DNA of 7,482 nucleotides from a bacterium. GTDB taxonomy: Bacteria > Verrucomicrobiota > Verrucomicrobiae > JAJYAR01. The translations under genes and the position numbers were made by a program. The DNA is taken from positions 1 to 7,482 of the forward strand of contig JAJYAR010000121.1 in the NCBI GenBank assembly GCA_021779435.1, written 5' to 3'. Positions 1-5,749 of this stretch are shown here, one piece after another. The notes under the pieces were generated by a model. It did no database searches and had not been told where the DNA came from. It saw only the letters and a program-made list of their open reading frames with translations. Every line of letters starts with the position of its first letter. Position 1 is the first letter of the stretch.

Positions 1-183
1 AGTTTGGATGAGGTGCGGTGCGAGACCGCGGTGGTGTTTCTTGCGCACCGTCCGTTTGCGGTTACGGTGATGTCGGCGTATCTGGATCCGGGCGCGAACC
101 CGGTGCCGGGGGCGGGGAAGATTGTGTTCGACTACTTCTCGCGGCTGGCGATCTCGAACGAATACGGGCGTCAGACGGAGTGA
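1..183 (+). CDS. C-terminal fragment of a probable class A beta-lactamase-like serine hydrolase (5' end outside window)
   Basis: Frame 1 is open from the window edge to the TGA at 181-183 and gives the last 60 residues of a protein. The visible part has a hydrophobic beta-strand pair (ETAVVFLAHRPFAVTVMSAYL) split by HRP, then a Pro/Gly-rich turn and a final amphipathic helix containing KIVFDYFSRLA. That order (two antiparallel strands, turn, terminal helix ending in a YF-type motif) resembles the C-terminus of class A beta-lactamase / penicillin-recognising serine hydrolases (Beta-lactamase2 type). The catalytic SxxK, SDN and KTG motifs would lie upstream and cannot be seen, so neither activity nor cell location can be judged. 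The next gene has its own promoter 22 bp downstream, so this gene probably belongs to a separate upstream transcript. The family call is by eye from a short fragment; the existence of a coding frame here is more secure than its function. Confidence 0.5.
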   Translation, partial: SLDEVRCETAVVFLAHRPFAVTVMSAYLDPGANPVPGAGKIVFDYFSRLAISNEYGRQTE

Positions 184-204
184 CCGGGGCCGGTCCGGGG
201 CCGC

Positions 205-232
205 TAAAGTTCGCGCGCCGTTCCACCGATGA
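205..232 (+). promoter_or_regulatory. Predicted sigma-28 (FliA) promoter for the degenerate GGDEF gene
   Basis: TAAAGTTC (205-212) matches the sigma-28 -35 consensus TAAAGTTT at seven of eight positions. ACCGATGA (225-232) matches the -10 consensus GCCGATAA at six of eight. Sixteen bases separate TAAA from the -10 octamer. The second copy in front of fliD has the same 16-base separation and the same CCGCTAAAG context. A start about 7 bases after the -10 box would give a leader of roughly 40 nt before the ATG at 282. The consensus is that of flagellar class 3 promoters in enterics and of sigma-D in Bacillus. Confidence 0.7.
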
Positions 233-260
233 GTAAGAGGGCGGGAAGGCCCCGGCCCGG

Positions 261-266
261 AAGGAA
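261..266 (+). promoter_or_regulatory. Weak ribosome binding site (AAGGAA) of the degenerate GGDEF gene
   Basis: AAGGAA is the only purine-rich Shine-Dalgarno-like stretch between the predicted sigma-28 start (near 239) and the ATG at 282. The spacing of 15 nt is longer than ideal, so translation may be modest. No better in-frame start with a closer site was found. Confidence 0.35.
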
Positions 267-281
267 ATCGCCCACGACCGT

Positions 282-1292
282 ATGATTTCGATAAAACGGC
301 TTCTTGAGGGGCAGCGCGACTCGGGGGATCCGGCTTTTTTCCGCCTGGCGTCCCTGCTGCTCGAGGCGATCGCCCTTCATGCGGTCAACTGCGAGACGGG
401 CCAGTTTGCGGCGTTCCGCGACGGGGTGCGCAATATCCGCCTGGAAGTTGAGCAGGCCGAATCGACGGCGCACGCGCTATTGCTCAGCGGCGAGGCGGTG
501 CACTCGATGGACGTGTACAACCGCGGCATCGAGGCGTATGTGCGAAATCAGGGGCAGGAGTTTCGCCAGATTCTGCGGATGCTGTCGCACTCCTTGCTGG
601 AGGTTTCCCAGGCCAGCGACACGGCTTCGAGCAAGCTTCGCGGGATCGAGAAAGAAATCGAAAACGCCTCGCGGCTGGACGAACTGGTGCTCATCCGGGC
701 AAGGTTGAACGAGTCGCTCCAGGCGTTGGCGGAGGAGAATTCGCGGCAGAGAAAGCAGGCGGCCGAGCTCGCCGACCAGTTGCGGGGGCAGTTGACCTCG
801 GTCTGCTCGCAACCGGAGCGTCACCTGGACCCGGTCACGGGGTTGCCGGACGGCGCTACCGCGGTGGCCGAGATTGGGGCCTTGCTTGCCGGCGGCAGCC
901 AGGAGGCGGGCTATGTGGCGGTTTTCCGGCTCGACCGGCTCGATGCGATCAATTCCCGATACGGGTACGCGGTGGGAGACCGGGTTCTGCTGTCGTGCGC
1001 GCGGCAGCTGGCGAAGCAGTTGGCCGGCGCGGACCAACTCCATCGCTGGCACGGGCCGGCTCTGGTGGCGATCCTGCAGCGGCCGGTCCGGCTGCACGAC
1101 GTGCGCGTGGAAGTTTCCCGGATCGCCTCGATGCGGCATGACGAGCTGATCGAGCTCAACAACCGGTCGGTCCTTGTGTCGCTGTCGTGTATGGCCACCA
1201 CAATCCCGCTGCGGGAGCATTCGAGCAGCGAAACGGTGGTTCGGACGATCGAGGGGTTCCTGCAGGCGTTTGCGCGCGAGCCTCGCGAGTAG
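282..1292 (+). CDS. Degenerate (catalytically inactive) GGDEF-domain protein, predicted sigma-28 regulon member
   Basis: A 336-residue soluble protein with no signal peptide or membrane segment. Residues 1-110 are mostly helical; 110-175 look like a coiled coil (KLRGIEKEIENA, charged heptads). Residues 183-330 form a GGDEF-type domain recognised from DPVTGLP (183-189) and the FxLDxLxxINxxYGxxxGD pattern (215-233). Aligning by eye to PleD: N224 and D233, matching the guanine-binding Asn335 and Asp344, are kept. The metal Asp327 position is R216. The GGDEF signature reads HGPAL (257-261) after a conserved R255. The I-site RxxD reads AGAD (248-251), and the C-terminal ALYxAK-type motif is absent. 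It therefore should not make c-di-GMP. A role as nucleotide sensor, protein-interaction scaffold or motility regulator is inference from its sigma-28 promoter and position before fliD. Start chosen at ATG 282, behind the predicted promoter. Confidence 0.8.
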   Translation: MISIKRLLEGQRDSGDPAFFRLASLLLEAIALHAVNCETGQFAAFRDGVRNIRLEVEQAESTAHALLLSGEAVHSMDVYNRGIEAYVRNQGQEFRQILRMLSHSLLEVSQASDTASSKLRGIEKEIENASRLDELVLIRARLNESLQALAEENSRQRKQAAELADQLRGQLTSVCSQPERHLDPVTGLPDGATAVAEIGALLAGGSQEAGYVAVFRLDRLDAINSRYGYAVGDRVLLSCARQLAKQLAGADQLHRWHGPALVAILQRPVRLHDVRVEVSRIASMRHDELIELNNRSVLVSLSCMATTIPLREHSSSETVVRTIEGFLQAFAREPRE

Positions 1293-1304
1293 GGGTTCGT
1301 CCGG

Positions 1305-1317
1305 GCGGATTTTCCGC
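1305..1317 (+). other. Short perfect inverted repeat abutting the fliD -35 box
   Basis: GCGGA-TTT-TCCGC is a perfect 5-bp stem with a 3-base loop, lying 12 bp after the stop of the GGDEF-like gene and ending immediately before the TAAA of the fliD promoter. No T-tract follows, so it is a poor intrinsic terminator. It could be chance in GC-rich DNA, a transcript 3' end stabiliser, or a small operator. Confidence 0.2.
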
Positions 1318-1345
1318 TAAAGGCGGCGGGCGCGTCCGCCGATAA
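1318..1345 (+). promoter_or_regulatory. Predicted sigma-28 (FliA) promoter for fliD
   Basis: TAAAGGCG (1318-1325) provides the -35 element, of which TAAAG is consensus. GCCGATAA (1338-1345) is an exact eight-of-eight match to the sigma-28 -10 consensus. The TAAA to GCCGATAA gap is 16 bases, identical to the copy at 205-232. A start near 1352 leaves a leader of about 26 nt carrying a strong AGGAGG site. Control of fliD by sigma-28 is known in several flagellated bacteria, which supports the call. Confidence 0.85.
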
Positions 1346-1363
1346 GACGATCAGGCGCGAAGC

Positions 1364-1369
1364 AGGAGG
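1364..1369 (+). promoter_or_regulatory. Strong ribosome binding site of fliD
   Basis: A perfect AGGAGG Shine-Dalgarno sits 8 nt before the ATG at 1378. It fixes that codon as the fliD start and suggests efficient translation, in contrast to the weak site of the preceding gene. Confidence 0.85.
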
Positions 1370-1377
1370 CGCGCGCG

Positions 1378-2829
1378 ATGTCGACATCTTCCACCGGCAC
1401 GTCCACTTCAACGGCCAACGTGTTTGCCCCGCTGGTTTTTACCGGTGTCAGCACGTTCTCCAACGACTTTCAGACCATTCTGAGTCACGCGCAGCAGATC
1501 GGCCAGATTCCGATTCGGCAGCTTCAGAACCAGCAGGCCCAGCAACTGGCGCAGAAACAGGCTCTCATTGCGCTGGAGCCGTACGTGGCGGCGATGACCA
1601 GCAGCCTGAACAGCCTTGGGTCGCTCGCCACGACGCAGGCGCTGTCGGCTTCGAGTTCCAATTCGAGCGTGGTGACGGCCACCGACACGGGGGCGACGGC
1701 TCCAGCGAGCTACACGATCGGCAACATCACGTCGCTTGCGAGCGCGGCGTCGGAAACCTCCGTCTCCGGATACGCGAATTCCACGACCGCGCAGGTGTCG
1801 AGCACGGGCACGCTGAATCTGATCGTGGGCTCGAACACGTACACGATCAATCTGACATCCCAGGAGAACAACCTGAACGGGCTGGTGAGCGCGATCAATA
1901 ATCTCAATGCCGGAGCGACGGCTTCGGTGATTACCACCGGCAACGCGACCAACCCCGATTATCTGTCGATTTCGGCGACGAACACGGGCGCCACGACGCT
2001 GAAGCTGATGGACGACCCGAGCGGGACGAACACGAACCTCATCACGGGCAACCATCAGGGTACGAACGCGAGCTTCACCTTCGACGGCATCCCGGTGACT
2101 CGTTCGACGAACACGATCAACGACCTGGCTTCCGGCGTGACGTTCAATCTCGTGGGTACATCGGCCGGGTCGACGACCGTCTCGCTGACCACCGACCCTA
2201 CGCAGTTGTCCGGCGCGTTGCAGAATTTCGTCAGCAGCTACAACAACCTGGTGAGCCAGATCGGCCAGCAGGTCGGCCCGGCGGCGGGGGCGTTGAGCGG
2301 CAACATCATCATCACGACGCTTGAATCGGACATGCAGCAGTTGAGCGCGTATCAGGGCACGGGCTCGATCAAGAGCCTGTCGGACCTGGGGATCACGTTT
2401 GACGCGAGCGGGCAGATGTCGTTCGACCAGAACACGTTCAACGCGCTCAGCCCGAGCCAGATCACCGGCGCGTTTCAGTTCCTGGGCTCGGCCACGAGCG
2501 GTCTGGCCGGGCTGGCGCAGAGCTTTACGCAGGTTTCGGACCCGGTAAGCGGGATGATCATCAACGCCGAGAACGGGATCGATCAGACCAACACGGACCT
2601 GAACAACCAGATTCAGACGCTGACGACCCGCCTGCAGGCGCAGCAGACGGCGATGCAGCAGCAACTTGCGGCGGCGGACACGATGATTGCGAACATGCAG
2701 AGCCAGCAGCAGCAGCTTACGGCGACGATCCAGAGTTTGGATTACGTTTTATTTGGCGCGCAGCAGCAGCAGGCCGGGTTGAGCGGGTTCAACGGGCCCA
2801 TTAACGCGAGCACGGGGAGCGGCGGCTGA
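1378..2829 (+). CDS. fliD: Flagellar filament-capping protein FliD (hook-associated protein 2)
   Basis: FliD forms the cap at the tip of the growing flagellum and promotes flagellin folding and insertion; it is exported by the flagellar type III apparatus, which fits the lack of a Sec signal. The 483-residue protein shows the FliD_N region at about 20-120, with a helical stretch of Gln-rich heptads (32-75), and a Thr/Ser/Asn-rich beta domain at 105-225. FliD_C covers about 226-455 and includes the hallmark FDGIPVTRSTNTINDLASGVTF (235-256). A terminal coiled coil at 403-455 is followed by a flexible FGAQQQQ...GSGG tail. Length is typical (about 450-500). There are no cysteines and only three lysines, and the composition is dominated by Ser/Thr/Asn/Gln/Ala, as in exported axial proteins. 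It is transcribed from its own sigma-28 promoter with a strong AGGAGG, and its TGA overlaps the ATG of the next gene. Confidence 0.92.
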   Translation: MSTSSTGTSTSTANVFAPLVFTGVSTFSNDFQTILSHAQQIGQIPIRQLQNQQAQQLAQKQALIALEPYVAAMTSSLNSLGSLATTQALSASSSNSSVVTATDTGATAPASYTIGNITSLASAASETSVSGYANSTTAQVSSTGTLNLIVGSNTYTINLTSQENNLNGLVSAINNLNAGATASVITTGNATNPDYLSISATNTGATTLKLMDDPSGTNTNLITGNHQGTNASFTFDGIPVTRSTNTINDLASGVTFNLVGTSAGSTTVSLTTDPTQLSGALQNFVSSYNNLVSQIGQQVGPAAGALSGNIIITTLESDMQQLSAYQGTGSIKSLSDLGITFDASGQMSFDQNTFNALSPSQITGAFQFLGSATSGLAGLAQSFTQVSDPVSGMIINAENGIDQTNTDLNNQIQTLTTRLQAQQTAMQQQLAAADTMIANMQSQQQQLTATIQSLDYVLFGAQQQQAGLSGFNGPINASTGSGG

Positions 2830-3167
2830 TGGCGGGCTCGGCGTGGGAGCGGGCCACGGGGGCGATCGAGCGAGCGACGGCGCGGCTTGCGGCCGAGTGC
2901 CGCGTTCCCGGCGCTCCGGTTGCGGAACTGCTTGCCGAACGCGCGGCCGCGGTCACGGCGCTGGCGTCGCTCGACCCGTCCACCTGTCCGCCGTCTCTGC
3001 CGGACCGGCTTCGCGCCGCGCTTCAGGAGGGGGAAATTGCTTTGGAGCGGGCGCGGTCGCTTCGCCGGGATATTCAGGCGAGCGCGCAACGGGCCGTTCA
3101 TCTGCACGCGGCGATCGCGCGGATGGCGCCGCCTGCGGCGGCGCACCAGGTCGACTGCGAAGGGTAG
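2829..3167 (+). CDS. Small helical protein, probable FliT-like flagellar export chaperone
   Basis: The gene overlaps fliD by one base (TGATG at 2827-2831), so it is translationally coupled to it. GGGGAG at 2814-2819 lies 9 nt before its ATG. The 112-residue product is soluble and nearly all helix, Ala/Arg/Glu-rich. An N-terminal helix spans about 4-24, a second (about 29-47) carries VAELLAERAAAVTALA, and a long helix (about 58-98) follows a PSTCPPSLPD turn. Size, helix layout and the LLxxRxxxxxxL pattern resemble FlgN/FliT-type export chaperones, and FliT, the chaperone of FliD, is commonly encoded directly downstream of fliD (often after fliS). No fliS is present here. Sequence similarity to known FliT is weak by eye, so the assignment rests largely on position and architecture. 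Alternatives are a divergent FliS or an unrelated small flagellar protein. Confidence 0.6.
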   Translation: MAGSAWERATGAIERATARLAAECRVPGAPVAELLAERAAAVTALASLDPSTCPPSLPDRLRAALQEGEIALERARSLRRDIQASAQRAVHLHAAIARMAPPAAAHQVDCEG

Positions 3168-3212
3168 CGAGCGGCCAGCGTGCGGCAGTACACTGTGCAA
3201 GACAGTCCCACC

Positions 3213-3923
3213 ATGCACGCGCGAGCGCTCGCATCTCTGCTCATTCCAGCTTCCTTGGGAGCCGTGGGAGCGCGGCATGAGCGCCTCAGTTTTCAGAGCC
3301 AGTCCGGGAGGATAGCGATCGAGGCGTGGATCCCCCGCGCCGCTCCCGCAAGGGGCGCCGCGGTCATCCTGCTCTATGGTTCGGGAGCAGAGCAAGCGTC
3401 CGGTATGCCGTATGCGCGTCTGGCGGAAGCGTTCGTGAGCTCGCGCCGCAGTGTATACCTTCCGCACTACCTCGACGCGACGAAGGGCAGCGCCAGCCGG
3501 CCCGAACGTCACTATGGGATCTGGTCGGGCACGGTGCGTGACGCGCTTGGGTTCGTGAAGTCCTCGGCCGGAATCTCCACGGACCGGATCGCGATCGTAG
3601 GCTATTCCCTCGGGGCATCGGTCGCATTGTGCACGGCCGCGATTGCGCCGGACCTTGCGGGGGTCGTCGATTGGAGCGGAAGCATGCCTGACGGCTGCCG
3701 GTGGGCACAGCGGCTGCCTCCCTTATTGATGATTCATGGCGCCCGGGATTCGGTCATCCCGCCGTATAATGTCCGGCAACTGGCCGCGTTGTGTGAACTG
3801 CGTGGATTTTCCTGCGAGACGCGCATTTTCCCTGGGGAGGGTCATAGATTTTCCGCCGGCGGATTGGCCCGGGCCGATCAGGACATCGAGACATTTTTGG
3901 ATCGTACACTTGGATCCCCTTAG
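3213..3923 (+). CDS. Exported alpha/beta hydrolase, dienelactone hydrolase-like
   Basis: A 236-residue protein from ATG 3213; the frame also extends to a GTG at 3180 (247 aa). ATG is preferred because it puts a signal-peptide-like segment (MHARALASLLIPASLGAVGA) exactly at the N-terminus; no clear Shine-Dalgarno supports either start. The mature part has the alpha/beta hydrolase order: strand and oxyanion loop VILLYGSG (about 52-59), nucleophile elbow GYSLG with S132, acid D179 in IHGARDSVIP, and H211 in GEGHRFS, so the catalytic triad is complete. Length and motif spacing fit the dienelactone hydrolase / small esterase group; the substrate is unknown. It follows the FliT-like gene by 45 bp on the same strand with no visible terminator, so read-through from fliD is possible, though its exported-enzyme character suggests an unrelated function. 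The downstream gene begins around its stop codon, suggesting co-expression. Confidence 0.75.
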   Translation: MHARALASLLIPASLGAVGARHERLSFQSQSGRIAIEAWIPRAAPARGAAVILLYGSGAEQASGMPYARLAEAFVSSRRSVYLPHYLDATKGSASRPERHYGIWSGTVRDALGFVKSSAGISTDRIAIVGYSLGASVALCTAAIAPDLAGVVDWSGSMPDGCRWAQRLPPLLMIHGARDSVIPPYNVRQLAALCELRGFSCETRIFPGEGHRFSAGGLARADQDIETFLDRTLGSP

Positions 3924-4749
3924 CTCAAACCGTGCGCGCGCGAGCTTGGCAGCCGTCCCGCGGGTCGCGCTAATGGCTATGGTATTCGCACAGTCGCTTC
4001 CCGCGTATGAGGCTGCCGGCGGTGCGCCAGCTCTGGGCGTGGACGAGGTTGTGCGGCGGGCGCAGGAGCAGTTCCAGCGCCTGAAAGCGAACCTGCCGGA
4101 TTTCATCTGCTTCGAAAAAGTTGTTTCCCGAAGCTTCATCCGGGGTTGGCCGCAGAAACCAGTGGTAGTCGTTTCCCGTTTCACCGGCCGCCAGGTTCCC
4201 GACCCCAGTACGGACCTGAAGTTCCGGGAAAGCCGCGTGGTGAAAACCGTGAACGGACATCCGCCCCCGAAAGGTTGGCATTATGACGATCTGTTTTCGT
4301 TTGGCGGTGGCTTCAGTTCGGCGCTAGCTACCGTAATTGGAGCGCACGCGCCGCGGCACCAGACCTACCATTTGGGGCCCCGGGAATGGATCGAAGGGAA
4401 GCCGGCGCTGGTGGTCTTCTTTGTTTCGAAACCCAGGGATCCGGGATTGTTCATACAGATCGAAGGCCGAGCCGTTCCCTATCGCGACTCCGGGAAGGCG
4501 TGGATCGATCCGGTGAGTTTCGAAGTTCTCCGACTACAGCTTCGGCTCCGCTACGCCACTCGCCCGCCGAGAACGTTGACGGTTGAGATCGTCTATCGGG
4601 AGGTCGAGATCGCGGGCGGCGTCTATCCGTTGCCCGCGAAGGTGATCGCAAGGCAGCCAGTAACCCGGTCCCTCGGAGGGAGGTACCTGGCGCAGTATAG
4701 CGATTACCGCAAGTTCACCACGGACGCGACCATCGAATTCCCGCATTGA
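3910..4749 (+). CDS. Secreted protein of unknown function (LPDFxC / WID motif type)
   Basis: The frame is open from 3736, deep inside the hydrolase gene, so the start is uncertain. TTG 3910 is chosen because it gives a basic n-region (RAR, 8-10) and a hydrophobic core ending at QSLPA (28-32), a plausible Sec signal; it overlaps the upstream gene by 14 bases. TTG 3946 and ATG 3973 are alternatives, and none has a good Shine-Dalgarno. The mature part of about 245 residues starts with a helix (44-61), then NLPDFICFEK (61-70), and a beta-rich body with SRVVKTVNGHP (108-118), GKAWIDPVSFEVLRLQ (195-210) and GGVYPLPAKV (236-245). These motifs recall a family of secreted proteins common in Acidobacteria, possibly LolA-like in fold; this is recall, not a search. 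One cysteine remains after the signal (C67). Function unknown. Confidence 0.6.
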   Translation: MDPLSSNRARASLAAVPRVALMAMVFAQSLPAYEAAGGAPALGVDEVVRRAQEQFQRLKANLPDFICFEKVVSRSFIRGWPQKPVVVVSRFTGRQVPDPSTDLKFRESRVVKTVNGHPPPKGWHYDDLFSFGGGFSSALATVIGAHAPRHQTYHLGPREWIEGKPALVVFFVSKPRDPGLFIQIEGRAVPYRDSGKAWIDPVSFEVLRLQLRLRYATRPPRTLTVEIVYREVEIAGGVYPLPAKVIARQPVTRSLGGRYLAQYSDYRKFTTDATIEFPH

Positions 4750-4773
4750 GGCACGCGGCCCATCCGCACCCGG
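4750..4773. other. Convergent intergenic gap of 24 bp
   Basis: The TGA of the secreted-protein gene (4747-4749) and the trxB stop (4774-4776, minus strand) face each other across 24 bp. I see no hairpin with a T-tract in either direction, so transcripts from the two sides probably overlap at their 3' ends unless Rho-type termination acts here. Confidence 0.6.
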
Positions 4774-5709
4774 TCAGTCTCGGTGGGCGTGGGCTTCGGC
4801 TTCGAGGAACTTTTCGGCTTCGAGGGCGGCCATGCAGCCGGCTCCGGCGGCGGTGACGGCCTGCTTGTAGACGCGGTCCTGGACATCGCCGGCGTGGAAG
4901 ACGCCGGTGACGCTGGTGCGCGCGCCGCCTTTGGAGACGATGTAGCCGTCATCGTCGAGTTCGATCTGGCCGCGGAAGGGCGCGGTGTTCGGCTGGTGGC
5001 CGATGGCGACGAAGAAGCCGTCGACCGCCTCGTCCCAGACTTCACCCGTGCGCAGGTTCTTCAGCTTCACACCGGTGACGAGGTTCTGGCTGATGTCGAA
5101 GACGTCCTCGACGATGGTGTTGGTGAGGATGCGCACTTTCGGGTTGTGCCGCACGCGGTCCAGCATGATCTTCGAGGCGCGGAACTCGTCGCGGCGATGG
5201 ATGAGGGTGACGGACTCGCCGAAGCGGGTGAGGAACGACGCTTCTTCCATAGCCGAGTCGCCGCCGCCGATGACCATGATTTTGCGGCCACGGTAGAAGA
5301 AGCCGTCGCAGGTGGCGCAGGAGCTGACGCCGTGGCCGATGAGCTTCTGCTCGTTGGGCAGGTTCAGCCATTTGGCCGAGGCTCCGGTGGCGACGATGAG
5401 CGCTTTCGTTTCGCGCCATTCGCCGTCGATGCGGATGCGGAACGGGCGCTTCGACAGGTCCACTTCGTCGACCGTGCCGTGCAGGTACTCGGCGCCGAAG
5501 TTCTGGGCCTGCTTTTTGATGTTTTCGACCAGGTCCGGCCCCTGGATGCCTTCGGGGAAGCCGGGGAAATTTTCGACGAGCGAGGTGATGGAAAGCTGGC
5601 CGCCGGGCTCGTGGCCGGAGACGACGATCGGCTTCAGATTCGCTCGCGCGGCGTAGACCGCCGCTGTATTTCCGGCGCAGCCGGAGCCCAGAATGATCAG
5701 TTCGTGCAT
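4774..5709 (-). CDS. trxB: Thioredoxin reductase (NADPH)
   Basis: A cytosolic FAD flavoenzyme that transfers electrons from NADPH to thioredoxin. The 311-residue product matches the usual TrxB length (about 310-320). The FAD-binding GSGCAG is at 8-13, PGGQLS at 35-40, and the redox-active CATC disulfide at 131-134 inside SSCATCDGFF. The NADPH Rossmann motif GGGDSA lies at 148-153 with the NADP phosphate-binding HRRDEFRA at 171-178; the C-terminal FAD motif AGDVQDRVYKQ is at 273-283. The frame is open upstream to 5793, but MHELIILGSG at ATG 5709 is the family N-terminus; an AGGA 11 nt before it helps, and ATG 5721 is a second choice. A Cys replaces the common Pro in GSGPAG. It lies 40 bp downstream of feoB on the same strand, so the two are probably co-transcribed. 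All catalytic residues are intact. Confidence 0.95.
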   Translation of the reverse strand: MHELIILGSGCAGNTAAVYAARANLKPIVVSGHEPGGQLSITSLVENFPGFPEGIQGPDLVENIKKQAQNFGAEYLHGTVDEVDLSKRPFRIRIDGEWRETKALIVATGASAKWLNLPNEQKLIGHGVSSCATCDGFFYRGRKIMVIGGGDSAMEEASFLTRFGESVTLIHRRDEFRASKIMLDRVRHNPKVRILTNTIVEDVFDISQNLVTGVKLKNLRTGEVWDEAVDGFFVAIGHQPNTAPFRGQIELDDDGYIVSKGGARTSVTGVFHAGDVQDRVYKQAVTAAGAGCMAALEAEKFLEAEAHAHRD

Positions 5710-5749
5710 GGGAACTCTCATCCTAGCAAAGGCGCCGGCGCGGACCAGT

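Noticed and set aside
182..195. GACCG-GGGC-CGGTC hairpin overlapping the stop of the first partial gene, considered as terminator
   Set aside because: Only a 5-bp stem and no following T-tract; such GC palindromes are expected by chance in this composition.
18..236. A 72-codon + strand frame at the window start
   Set aside because: It overlaps the partial serine-hydrolase frame and runs through the predicted sigma-28 promoter; its Gly/Arg-rich product has no recognisable feature.
1408..2664. A 418-codon open frame on the - strand opposite fliD
   Set aside because: Arg/Val/Gln-rich composition without domain motifs is typical of antisense shadow frames in high-GC genes; FliD on the + strand has hallmark motifs, a sigma-28 promoter and AGGAGG.
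3189..3194. TACACT as a sigma-70 -10 box ahead of the alpha/beta hydrolase
   Set aside because: No convincing -35 element lies 16-18 bases upstream, so a promoter cannot be supported.
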